Shown one piece after another: positions 24,701-35,300 of a stretch of 64,000 nucleotides of DNA (its first letter is position 1; every line of letters begins with the position of its first letter). The position numbers and the translations under genes were made by a program. Origin of the DNA: Lepidurus packardi (taxonomy: Eukaryota; Arthropoda; Branchiopoda; Notostraca; Triopsidae); assembly GCA_023053545.1 (NCBI GenBank), contig JAKZAN010000005.1, forward strand, positions 8,308,001 to 8,372,000, written 5' to 3'. The notes beneath the pieces are model-generated. The model was not told the DNA's origin, ran no database searches, and saw nothing but the letters and a program-made list of their open reading frames with translations.

Positions 24701-26379
24701 TCGCGGTGATACATTGGCTTAGAGGAGCTCTTGCTGGCTTTCTGGCTGTTTTAAGGTGGCCACAAATCCCCCGAAGATGAAATAAGTCTTCTCTCTATGC
24801 AAAATCGTTCCATATTTTCCCTCTACAAGCAATATGAGTATTTTCTGTTTCTTTTACCCGGTTATACAATTTATGACCTGTTGGTTTTAACTGCTTCTTG
24901 AACTTTTATTGAACTTAGAGACATTCAACCTATAAATGTCCTGAGCTGCTTGAGTTTCAAGATAGTGTGGGTGCAAACATTGCAACAGTCCTAAGTGTTT
25001 GTGTGTGGATGGTGTTCGAAGTTAGTTTCGCTTCATTGGTAAGAAACTAATCATTAGAGGGCAAAAGCTGTTCCGCAGTGTTTAGAATTACCTTCCCAAA
25101 TGACCAAAGTAATGACCAAAATGACAGTCTTTTACTTCCGCTTTTCAGCTTGACAAATTGCTAGTTTCTATAGTGTGCCATTACGTGGATTGCTTCAGGC
25201 TCAGCATGATTCATTTTGAGACATATGGAGCAAAACAAGGGCAAAAAGACTTAAATAAACAAAGAATAAATAAAAATGTTTTAAACTAAAATAAAAACAT
25301 GGGGAACGTGGGGATTGAAATCATGGTAAACGAAAATTGTACTCACTCCTACCTGAAGAAGGCCTGTCCGAGTACCTAGTGCAGAAGATCCAGGCCGGCC
25401 ATTTATTCATTTCTAGTAATTTAGCTGGATCTGAGGGCAATTCTTCCACCGCTTGCGAGTCTGAATCGGTAACGGCTCCAGTGGACTCGGTTTTGCTCAA
25501 ATCCACCGGCGCTTGCTGTTCTTCTTGAAGGGTCTTGGTACTCTTTGGGGTTCCCTTCGGTGAGTCGGAGTCTGTAGGGTGCGCGTTCTCGGCAGCATGA
25601 TTACTGTCTTGTAGTCTTAGATTGACCGCTTCGAAGGCTTTGTTGTGGTCCAAATGAGGGATTTTGGAAGCCGATGACTCGGGTTTGGGGAATTCAGCTA
25701 AACGCTTGAGACTCGAGATTGCATTCTCGGTGATGTTGGCGTGATGATGCTTCGTCTTGGTGTTTGATTGAGTCTTGCTGCTGGATTTTGAGTGGGTCGA
25801 GGGTTGCGTGATTCGTCTAGGAGTATCCGCCGTGGCGGTCGGTTTGCTGATGGATACTGGCGCGGGACCAAAGTCCGGCTTGAGGATGTTCTCGACGGAA
25901 AAGGAGAGGGATCGAGTCGCTGGATTAGCCGGTCCTGTGGGCACAGGTTTGGCTGGTAAGTGTAATGGAGGTAGCAAAGGAGGTTGCGGGAGCCGATTGA
26001 GGATCGCACTGTTGGCTAAGGAGTTGTGCAGAGCATGATGTGGCATGCCGGGGAGCAACTGCGGCAGCGGCACGCCGAAGCCGTACGACGCCGGTAACGT
26101 GCCGTGATGAACGTTGCTGGCAGCCGCAGCCGCTGCGGCGGCAGCGGACAAGAAGCTCGGACTCACCCCGAGTCCCATGAATCCGAGTGTACTCATGTGT
26201 TGCAACGCGGTGTGGTAAGGAAAACACGGTGACAATAAAGGGGACGTAGAGAATCGGCCAGAAGCCGAAGATGGGCTATCAGGCGCGGGTCCAGGAGTTG
26301 AAGCACTGCGAGGACTTGTGCCTCGGTAACACTCGGGAGGCAAATGCAATGGGGTCATGTCCATCGTAGTAGAACACAT
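15703..26379 (-). CDS. inv: invected-like engrailed-family homeodomain protein, complete, two coding exons
   Basis: Exons on the - strand are 26379-25347 and 16064-15703, giving 464 aa with the outer donor or 462 aa with the inner donor at 25353. Motifs in order: a Pro/Ser-rich N terminus, a run of nine Ala (about 79-87), EH1 [15 protein letters not shown] (157-171, Groucho recruitment), PVDLS (291-295, CtBP-type), EH2 [17 protein letters not shown] (327-343, contact with PBC/Extradenticle), optional Arg-Ser, EH3 [11 protein letters not shown], homeodomain (about 358-417, [13 protein letters not shown]), EH5 [17 protein letters not shown], and an acidic tail with five Ser before NNAC. It should act as a nuclear repressor in segment polarity and neural patterning. 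The start is the first ATG in frame (26379); a second ATG at 26364 has the better context (ACG-ATG-G). The acceptor is GATCAG at 16065. The gene is convergent with en and carries regulatory-like words throughout its intron. Confidence 0.93.
19348..19356 (+). promoter_or_regulatory. exact Gli/Ci-type site in inv intron
   Basis: GACCACCCA within CAGACCACCCAAGTTG. The extended context is shared with 11159 (reverse), 43098 and 43659. Confidence 0.5.
21121..21129 (-). promoter_or_regulatory. exact Gli/Ci-type site in inv intron
   Basis: TGGGTGGTC on the + strand. The flanks (CTCG before, GCGG after) do not match the other copies, so only the core is shared. Confidence 0.4.
22035..22144. repeat. 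six GTAAAGGG words in near-regular phase
   Basis: GTAAAGGG starts at 22035, 22056, 22079, 22100, 22119 and 22137, with steps of 21, 23, 21, 19 and 18 bp. The spacers differ in sequence, so this is more like a homotypic site cluster than a clean minisatellite. Steps of about 20 bp put the words on roughly the same face of the helix. It sits inside the inv intron. No factor is assigned. Confidence 0.7.
22840..22869. promoter_or_regulatory. inverted pair of Gli/Ci-type sites in inv intron
   Basis: AACCACCCA (22840-22848, one mismatch) faces the exact TGGGTGGTC (22861-22869) with a 12-bp gap rich in CpG. Such close inverted pairing occurs only here in the window. Confidence 0.5.
25341..25354 (-). 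promoter_or_regulatory. inv: tandem 5' splice donors of inv exon 1 (plus or minus Arg-Ser)
   Basis: On the - strand the exon end reads TCAG-GTAGGA-GTGAGT. The inner donor G/GTAGGA (intron from 25352) joins to the acceptor exon as Ser-Gly-Pro-Arg. The outer donor A/GTGAGT (intron from 25346) joins as Ser-Gly-Arg-Ser-Pro-Arg. Both keep the frame because they lie 6 nt apart. The outer donor is by far the better consensus match, so the Arg-Ser form is probably the main one. Confidence 0.8.
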
Positions 26380-26746
26380 ACTATGTTGTGCTGACACTTT
26401 TGTATTTAAGGAAACTCAAGATTCAATCTAAAACTTTCGATCGTGTTTCGGAGAAGGTTAGTATTTTAACAAATCACTGGCTGAAACGCACAAAATGTCT
26501 CAAAATGAAAACCCACCCTCAAATGGGTAACTTGTGTAGGTGACGTGCACGCACACGGTGTTGTGGATTTCTTTGACACACGACACTTTGCACGCACTCG
26601 TAGCGAAGTTGTTGTCACCTTGACAGGCGCGCTGGTTATGGAATGTCTTTGTTGATGAGCAGTCAAGTTAGGAATTGTTGACAGGCCAGCACCTCCACGT
26701 ACCCAGCGGTACACGGACTTGGATGTGCCTTGTGTGTATATACTTC

Positions 26747-27190
26747 TATAAAGGATGCACCGGCACACGGCTGGGTCCGAAGCTTCTTTCACGACCGAGT
26801 TCTGAGGCGAGACTTACCTCTCTGGTCCGGGCAACTTCCAACTTGGGGCTGTTCTTTCCGGGCAAGCTGGGAGTTCCAGGGCTTTACTGCAGGGGAGGCA
26901 AAGTGGGGCCGGGCTCGGCTAGAATGCGGGCTCACCAACCGGGGCTTAGGGTTTCTGTCCCTGGGTTGGGCTCACGGACGCTTTCGCAGCGGCTCGGGCG
27001 GCGTGGCTCTGCTGTGCCCGTCCCGAATCCCGCCCTTGCAGGGTCGCGGTCCGCGCGTTGCCGCCCAATCCAGAGCCGAAAAAGGGTAAGTAATTTGCAT
27101 GACACTCGATCGGGGGAAAACCGACATAAGCGAAGCAAGGGACCGAGTGCGGTGTTGAGGTTTATGCTCAACTTTTTTTTCCAGGTTAGC
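26747..27190 (+). promoter_or_regulatory. GC-rich block with a possible divergent promoter and spliced non-coding exon
   Basis: A TATA-type box (TATAAAG, 26747-26753) lies on the + strand 0.37 kb upstream of the inv start, followed by a CpG-rich stretch (about 26850-27080) unlike its AT-rich surroundings. A consensus donor GGG-TAAGT (intron from 27086) and a pyrimidine-tract acceptor ending CTTTTTTTTTCCAG (27184) would remove a 99-bp intron. No recognisable protein is encoded on either strand. Readings: a divergent non-coding transcript from the inv promoter, or simply the inv CpG-rich promoter and 5' UTR with chance splice sites. Confidence 0.35.
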
Positions 27191-27691
27191 TGCGAATTCA
27201 ATGTTGTTATTTTTTGTGTTTTGTTTTTAGTGCGAAGACGGGAGAGGAGGCGGCTCACTACACCCCTCAATATATGTAGTCAATTCTCCTTTCTTCGAGA
27301 TATGCCTTAACCTATAACACAACACAAGGGTTTTATGAAGTCTTAGAGGAGAGAAGCTCAGTGTACATTTCTGTCGAGCAGCTTCGCGGGAGGTCTAGGG
27401 CGCACAATCTGCTATAAAAGCGCGAGCTATTACCGCTTATAGGTTGGAGATAGTTAGTTCACTCATATTGACTAGCAAACGAGGCTTATAAAACCGTCAT
27501 AAAGATTGGCTTGGCTCAGCAGCTCTTTACATTTTCAAAAGGAACCTGCTATGCCATGTTAAACGCTCCAGCTTGGGAGGAAAAAGTGGACAAGGGATTT
27601 ATATTACAATCGTGTTTTCTCAACTATCATACTCAGGCATCCCGAGATCACCAATCATGTCACTCTTTGAGAAGCTAATTTATTAACCGCT

Positions 27692-28113
27692 ATGGAGCGT
27701 CGCTGTAATAGATTCTTCTTGATCTTTTCGAAGCCAGCGGTGATCTTGCGTTTATCGTATTTTTACTTGGGGAGATCCCTGTTTTATGAAAATCGTAGTG
27801 GTTATTATTTGCAAACTTCAAAGTTTTAAGCGTTTTGGGTGCTGCCTAAATAACACAGTCGACCTGTAGCACAGTCGAGCTGTAGTACAGTTGAGCTATA
27901 ATACACTGTAGCATAGTCGAGCTGTAGCGCAGTCGAGATGGAGCATCGCTGTAATAGATTCTGCTCGTTCTTTTCGAAGTCAGCAGTTACCTTGCTTTTA
28001 TCGTATTTTTACTTGAGGAGATTCCCTGTTTTATGAAACGGTGGTGGTTATTGTTTGCAAACTTAAAAACGTCAAGGGTTTTGGGTGCCGCCTAAATAAC
28101 GCAGTCGAGCTGT
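27692..28113. repeat. 246-bp tandem duplication with an internal minisatellite
   Basis: Copy 1 (27692 to about 27869) and copy 2 (27938-28113) begin ATGGAGCRTCGCTGTAATAG and share, in order, TTATCGTATTTTTACTTG, CCTGTTTTATGAAA, TTTGCAAACTT and CCTAAATAACRCAGTCGA. Between them are about six diverged units of CAGTCGAGCTGTAGYA (15-16 bp), which also end copy 2. The offset between copies is 246 bp. Confidence 0.85.
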
Positions 28114-29347
28114 CACGGTGAAAGTTCCGCCCCAAGCTTTGCGCTTTAGCTTGAATACTAATATATAGATGTTTCTGGCTCTTAATTGTCGCTTGGGTCG
28201 GACGCAAACCGTTGAAGTTGTTGCGTTACCTGCTCCTTACGTTTTCTTGGAATTCTTGTTTCTACTTCATATTTTTTGTATGTATTCGTCTTAATACAGT
28301 ATGACTGGAGCAAACATTGTGTGGAAGCTTCTGGCTACTGCGTGGGGGACTATTTTACCTGACCTGGTTGTCATTCCCGCAAATATTTTTTTTTTTTTTT
28401 TAAAGTAAAGAAATAAGCAAGCGAGGGCCGTATTTGCTCCATTTATCACTCCGACGTTTGCAGACTTGGTAATGGAGCGAAGCTTTATCGCTGCCTGGCT
28501 TATTTTGGGTGTTTCCTCTCATTGCGTATGCTGGCGGGGACGGTTTTTTATCTCGGCACTCGGTTCTGCTGTTTGCATTTTCTTTTTTTCTTTATTTATT
28601 TTGGCAAAGTAGTCGATGGAAATTGATACGTTGCTGGCAACCAGGTGAAGCGTGCAACACGTTCCTCGACGTATGTGCTGCTGCTACCGCCGTTTCTGAA
28701 CCCGGGGTATTTGCCTGGTTGGGAAGGAGTTGGATTGGTATTACCTTCGTTGAAGTGTCATTCCATACAAGGTTTGGAAAGGGGGTTATAAGAAGTCATC
28801 TTACTATTGTATTTGGTATCTTTTTGTTGTCTTTTTGGTTTTTCCTAAAAGGCAGATGGTTGTTAGTACCCTTCTCCAGCGAGTGGTTCTCAATAGCGTG
28901 TTGCCTGAGAGCTATTATGCATTCGGGACAAGAGCATCATCGCCAGCCACTATCACTCCAGCACCAGCCGAAGAGCAAGCCAGTCAATCCTGTAAAAGCC
29001 CCAAAGTTTTATAGTATGTTGCCCTGCGTGGCGACTGAACAAAAGCCCCCTTAAGCCCATATAGGAACTTTTTCTATTGAAACGATTGGATCATGATGTC
29101 GTAAGCTTTATTGTGGGACTGCTGCTGCTGCCGTGGTATTTGTATGCAAATGATCAGCTATGTGTGTGGTTTGACTTTCCAAAGGTTAGGCTGCGCAGCG
29201 GGGTGCTTCTTTACACCCAAAAGCCACAGCTTTAGGGATACGTTCGGGGAGGGGGGGGGAGATACAGTATATGCCGGGGGAAAACGAAACCTTTAACGAG
29301 GTTGTATGTGGCAATGGAATCGATGAGTATCGCACTGCTGTGACACT

Positions 29348-29356
29348 GACCACCCA
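29348..29356 (+). promoter_or_regulatory. exact Gli/Ci-type site
   Basis: GACCACCCA in the context CACTGACCACCCAACCA, about 3 kb upstream of the inv start codon. Confidence 0.45.
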
Positions 29357-32300
29357 ACCATAAGCAGTCGACAAAAGCTGAGGGGTTAACCCAAGTCAAA
29401 ACTTCTATTCAGAAAGCCGGCATGTTCATTTCATGCCTTGCACTGCGGTCAGAGCTTGTGCTCCTCTAGGATGGACAACCTATAAAGATATTACGACTTG
29501 AGCCATGGGAAAAACCCAGCAATATGTCTTTTGTCATCGCATTTTTCAAATTTGCGAGTTGAAAACTGTTTCTCCAAAGCTGCTGCTGTGTTCGATATCT
29601 CCATTCACCTCCCATCGAGCTATTGTGTGGAACCAAGGCCAGAAAGCTTGGCCAAACCGTTATGCTTTAGCAGTAATTATAATTATTGGTCAAGGTTGAC
29701 GACGTTTTCGACTCGAGAAAGAAAAAGCATTTACCACTTTTTAAATTTACGTTTGAAAAAGTACTTTCGGAAAGCGAGAATCGCTCACCCTTTGAAGGAA
29801 GTTTGGTGAGACATTTTGGCTTTCTAGTAGTTTAATTTTGGAATTGAATCCTCCTCAAGTGAAGCTTTTTAACTGCAAAATACTTGGATTTGATAACCTC
29901 TCCCCTTTCCGTATTGTGCACTCACGATAACTTGTTTTTCAATGTAACAAGTCGAAACGTGAAACGTATGCTCCAGCTCGGTTTTAAAAAAAATTCTGCC
30001 GATGGTGGGATCTGCCGGTCTGCAGAGGAAAAGTAAAAGCGTCTATTTTTCTCGCTTTAATACCTTAAATGTGTGAAGACGATGCGATGACGGTTAATTA
30101 GCCTAGATTACAGGGGGAGATGACTCCATAAATTCGACTCCTTTCCTTTGCGATGAAAGTGTGAGGAAGGAAGCATAAGTTGTACTTAACTAGCACCTCG
30201 TGAGAAATTAGCCTTGCTTGGTCTAACGTGGTCTTTTAACTCGACAAAAATATCAAGCTGGCCTCAAAACGGCATGCAGTCCCCGCAAAACTTTTTATTA
30301 GGCGTATTTAACTTTTTTAATATTTTTATTTAGAAAAAATTACTGCCTTTTTACGTAGTGTCAATGGGCGACGATTGCCACACCATTTGCTCTGCTGTGA
30401 AAAGAAACCCCCAATTGCGAGGGGCACGATATCAAGGCTAATGTGGGAGGAAATCCACAGGGTGCTGGAGTATTACATAGGAAAAAAAGATAAATTTTGC
30501 TGCTATGGCAACAGCTGGAGCAAACCATCCCTCGTTGTACTCATCTTCTGTGCTTCGCAAAACTAAATGAAAACACGCGAGTTTCGTCTCCCAACAATGG
30601 GCCTGAATCTGAGCTTCTCGGGTATATGGATTGTCCGAGGGATCTTTCTCTTTTTATGTCGTTTCCTTCCAACAAAAAAGAAACGGAAAAGAACAACAGT
30701 GGTGGGGTTGGAGGAAGGGAGAATCGTCGGAAATATGTGGCTCCACAGTTTCTCTTTACAACGCTATTACTTCCTTCATGTCGCCAGCTCTCTCGCCAAT
30801 GAAACTCCGTGAAACTGTTGATGATTGCGGAGTACGTATTCGGTCGAACGCAGACGGTTTGGGTTGAAGGGCAAGTCCCCCCAAGTGCTCTAGGCTATAC
30901 CCTTTCTGTGGAATCAGCGTCGACCGTCGAGTATCATTCTATTATCGGGATGTGAGAGAGCTACAGGGATAGGTCGAATTTTGCTCGGCTCCACTACTGG
31001 GAGCCAAATTGGTCCATTACCTTTAAGCAGAAAACCCGGACGTTTTTACTGAGAAAAAAGGGAAGGAGCCACACATTGCAACAACAGCTCGCGCTCGCGT
31101 TTTCTCGCCTTTTATGTCAGAAGAACAATTTCGTTGGTTAAGTAAGGTGCATTTGGGAAATTGCTTAGCCCACACACACAGCAACGGAACGCGGGAAAGG
31201 GAAAGGGAAAAGAGGCAAGGTAATGTTTTATAAGCCTAATTAGAGGGGGAAGGGCTTGTTCTCTCGATGGTGCAAAAGCAGTTTATATTTTTTTAAACGA
31301 GTTTGGTTGGCTTTTATACTCTTGCTGTTTCCCCTGGCAAACCAGAAACGGAGTTTATTGTGGAGTTGTAAAACGTGGAGCTGCTGCAAAACTTTTTTAA
31401 AAGAAACCGGAACAGACCTGTGAGCAGGGTATCGTAGGTTTTGCCTCTCGCACTGCTGTGTTTTTCCACGGTATCTCACCACACTATTGCTTTTTTCTTA
31501 GTGATGGCTTTATAGTAGCTGTCGTAATTTCAAGGTAAGACAGGTGTGGGAAGCTGAGTGACCACTGAAGACAATCAGGGACCAACCGCAACCCCCAGCC
31601 TTTTTTTCCATAGTATTTGACTGTCCACTTTTTTTTCTTTTTTTTTTAGAAGGACACAAAAGCTGAAACCAATCTTTGGTTTGTAGTATTGTTTAACTTG
31701 CAGTTTCCCACATTACAGTTGTACTATATTGCTCTCCGTTCTTTTGTTTGGAATATTTTGGTCGTGGGAGGAACACTTGGAATGCCTTTTTTCTTGGCTC
31801 TTTTGCGGTAGTAAAGATGGGCTCCGGATAGACACCAATTTCGCCCTAGTTTTAAACATTGACGAATTGCACGTAAAATAACATTGCAAAGGCAAAGACA
31901 GTGTCACTTTCCCAGAGCTCACTGCTGAAATGGACAGAAAAAAGTCTAGACGCCAAGCAATTTCTTCTGTCCTTTTTTAAGAAACTTAAAATCTTGTTCT
32001 TTTTATCTGCTGCTTGCTGACCTTTTCGACTAGACTATCTACGCTTTCACCACCCAACAAAAAGAAAAAAATAAGAGGACAGTAAATAGATATGGTTTGG
32101 TGGGGATTATTGAGGACCCGTCATCAACATTCTTTTTATGGCGAGGTCAAAGTGGCTCCGCGTACTTAACTACTGTCTTGGGACTGGCGGCACGGGGTCA
32201 TCATAGGTAGCCAGCGATGGAGCAAATGAACGTTTCATAGCAGCCGCCATTAACGCCCCTTTCGATTTGCCAATTGCCATTATCATTCGCGTGATTCTTG

Positions 32301-35300
32301 TGCAGCCTGTGTGCCAAGCCGCAAAACTGTCCCAAGAGCAACTTTGACCTTTATCTTCTCTCAGAAAGGATTTTTTTTTTATATTTATGGTGTGTTTCTT
32401 TTGCTTTTTCTTGTCTTAATCTTCTTAATTTGTGGTTAATCTCTTAATGTTTCCAAACCCGGGCGAGGCCCTCCCACGTGGATACGTGTTGATGCTGCGT
32501 GTGTGAAAAGCATGTGTTCGTATGTAGTGGGGTTAATTGGACGTGAAAATTATGTTACTGATATATGAGCCAAGAGATCATTAGCGGAGAGTTTAGACAA
32601 GCTGTTGGAGCAACAGTGTCTAGTGGAGGGGTTTTCTTAACGTGAACAAACCGTGTGGTAGGTGACCTGTGACCTGGCTAGCTTTTCCACTTTGGATGGA
32701 AGGGTGGACATCTTGTCTCTGCGGAGGCTCCGGGTCAAAGCATGGGCCCCGCCCGCTCCCCATCCCAGCCATTTCTCGAGTAGATATCGCCTTCACAAGA
32801 CCGGAGCCTTTTTTTTGTTAATTGTTGTCGCGCCGAAACGACATCAAAGGGTCATAATGATCTCATTAGTGCATAGCTAGGTATCATAAAGAGGTTTTCG
32901 GAATGTCTTTCTTTTTTCAGTTTTACTTCCTAGGAACAGTCGTTTTCAGTTCTGATCTCGAAAAGGATCCAAACCATGTTGTTCGGTAAAGTATATTTCC
33001 TTGTTTTTCCGTTGGTTTTCGGTTTTCGTTTCCATTGGGAAAACGAAAGTTCGTTGAAAGCATACCGAGTACTTGGGACGCTTTTTCCTTATTTTCTTGC
33101 TAAATCTGAAGAGCGTCGTTGCTCAGTGTAAATTGAAGGCAAAACAAACTAATTTCCTATCCGTAAAGTTGCGTCTTTAGTAGTGTTAAGACTCCCGTAT
33201 ACTTTAGCTTATTGATGCGAAACAGTCACAGATTGCATTGATGTTTGTTATTGTTTTGCGAAGGCCTTCCGTAAGAAAGTAAAAAAAGAAACGTATTGCA
33301 AGTTGCCGGCAAAGTTACTATGATTGTTTTGATGTAGCATCACAATGCCCCAATCAAATTATCAGCTGGTGTACAACCAAAGGACATATTTTTAGGAAAC
33401 GTATTTAACATAGTTGCAAATTTCATTTGGATGTCACTAATTTGTTACTCATTGGAAAAAGGTCGATTGGTTGTGCACTAGCTGTTAGTATGTTAAATTA
33501 CTGTAACAGAAATTTTTCATTAAATGTACTGGTTTTAACGAAAAGTCGTTCCGAAATTCTACATGCTAACCGCCTATACCGAGCTAAAGTATATGGGAGC
33601 CCTAAGCCCTAAATTGAACCCCTAATTTCAGAGCGATGTGCATACCTAAAATTTGTATTATCTCGCTTGTAAGACGCTTAATTTGTTTTTAATTCATCAT
33701 AAAGTCGTCCTGTATACGTTGCGCATGCCTAATTACAAATAAGTGCACTATAAACATGTATAAATTTGCAAGCAAAAAAACAAGAACAGACAACTTTTAA
33801 TAAAAAATCTTAAAACACAGTTTACAGGAATAACTTCTCTTTGGGGGAAAAATTTCCGTTCTCATAAATTTCCCAAGTGAAAATATTGTCGTCTGTCCAC
33901 TCAAACCTCCAGTAATAATTCGTAGACGTTTATACGAACCAGAAGAAAAGGGAAAAGGTTTTGTTGGATTTTTTTTTTAATTTCATTGTCATAAAAGAGT
34001 TCAAAGTCAGAACCGACAGTACAGTGTACATAAAAGTTTGAGGCAGTTGAGAAGTTATGCATCATTGAGTTTCGCTTGATGTTGCCATTTTAAGCTTTTC
34101 TAGAGATGTTCACTGTTAAGAGATGTTCTGGAGAGATTTTATTCGAAGCCGTGCCGCCAGCCCCTTTTAGCACGACTGTGCTAAGCCTCAATATGGGCGG
34201 CAATCAACCCCGGAGAGAAGTTTTGGTTCGAACTTTTCGAAGCCATTTTGTAGCCCCGTGTATAAAAATCCCTTAGCCCCATCATTTGCGGTGAACCTGC
34301 CCTTTTTGCAGCTAGTAATCCGCCAAGGCTCGATGGTCATGAAACTAAGTTTAGTACCATGTCGCATCATAGAGTTGGTCCTTCTTTGTGACTACCTTTA
34401 GAACAAGCAAAGCCATCAATGTGTGATACGGTTTCCCCTACATTGCAGGTCATAATCGGTCAGTTTGCCACCGACTGTGTAGGATACAAATAACGAGCGA
34501 AGGTGGGGAAAAAATAGAAGAAAATAAAATCATAAAAGGGAAGAGAAAACTTTCGTGTTGGTGGGCGTTTTTAATATATTGTACAAGTTGTGTGGGCGTA
34601 TTGAGAAGCGCTAACGGGCTTATGAAGTTGGGACTGAGGGGCGATATACATGTGTCATACCAAGTCTAAGGGTTCAACTTCGAGGTTCCCAGAAGTCTAT
34701 ATGGGGTGGAAGAAAAAAGTTAGCCGTTTGATTTATCGACATGGTCACCTTAAGTCGAGGGTTATTGCCAAGACGTCCTAGGGGGGGCGTCCCGCAGCGT
34801 CGTCGGCAGGAGGTTGTCACGTTGGCCGCCGCCTTGACCGACCGCACACATCGACCTGGAAATTTTGTCGCCGTCATAACGACCCACAACATACCACGAA
34901 TACCGAACATGACTTGTGCCTCCCTCACAATCTTTTTCGAACTGTAAATGGTCTACAAAGCTGGGCCTGGCTACCTTGTTTGACATCACTGCTACTTGGG
35001 AGTCATGTGTGCATAAATTCTCCGGATTATCGACAAAAAGTTCAGGGAGTACAGGGGAGGAACAACCCATGAGAACCATACCTGGGTTACAAACTAAAGT
35101 TTTACCATGTTATTCGTTCGGAAAACGTCGCAAATCTATAAAAACGAGTGCTGTAATGGGGCTCTTTGGTTTTTTCCCATGCAGCTAAAATACAAAAAAT
35201 AAAGTCAAAATATAAAAGGATTTTTAGTTGGCCTCACAAGTGCTTGGCCACATTCTTAGCATGCCTACGAAGAAACGATTTTCGTTTTATTGACTCGTTT

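Larger units (their letters stand above)
16065..25346 (-). other. inv: 9.3-kb intron of inv
   Basis: This lies between the donor GTGAGT (25346) and the acceptor CAG (16065). No other exon is recognisable. It contains three exact Gli-type sites (19348, 21121, 22861), a fourth with one mismatch (22840), three AAAAGGGAC words (17329, 17919, 18292) and the GTAAAGGG array at 22035-22144. Several A/T homopolymers occur, and open frames reach about 127 codons (17426-17809) without any domain. A long first intron rich in repeated short words is typical for a patterning gene and probably holds enhancers (inference). Confidence 0.75.

Noticed and set aside
26675-27310. Open frame of 211 codons on the + strand
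   Set aside because: It results from the GC-rich block, where stops are rare; two other frames are open as well and none resembles a protein family.
28509-29054. Open frame of 181 codons on the + strand
   Set aside because: Hydrophobic runs come from T-rich DNA, there is no domain or splice context, and a decay pattern like neighbouring non-coding DNA.
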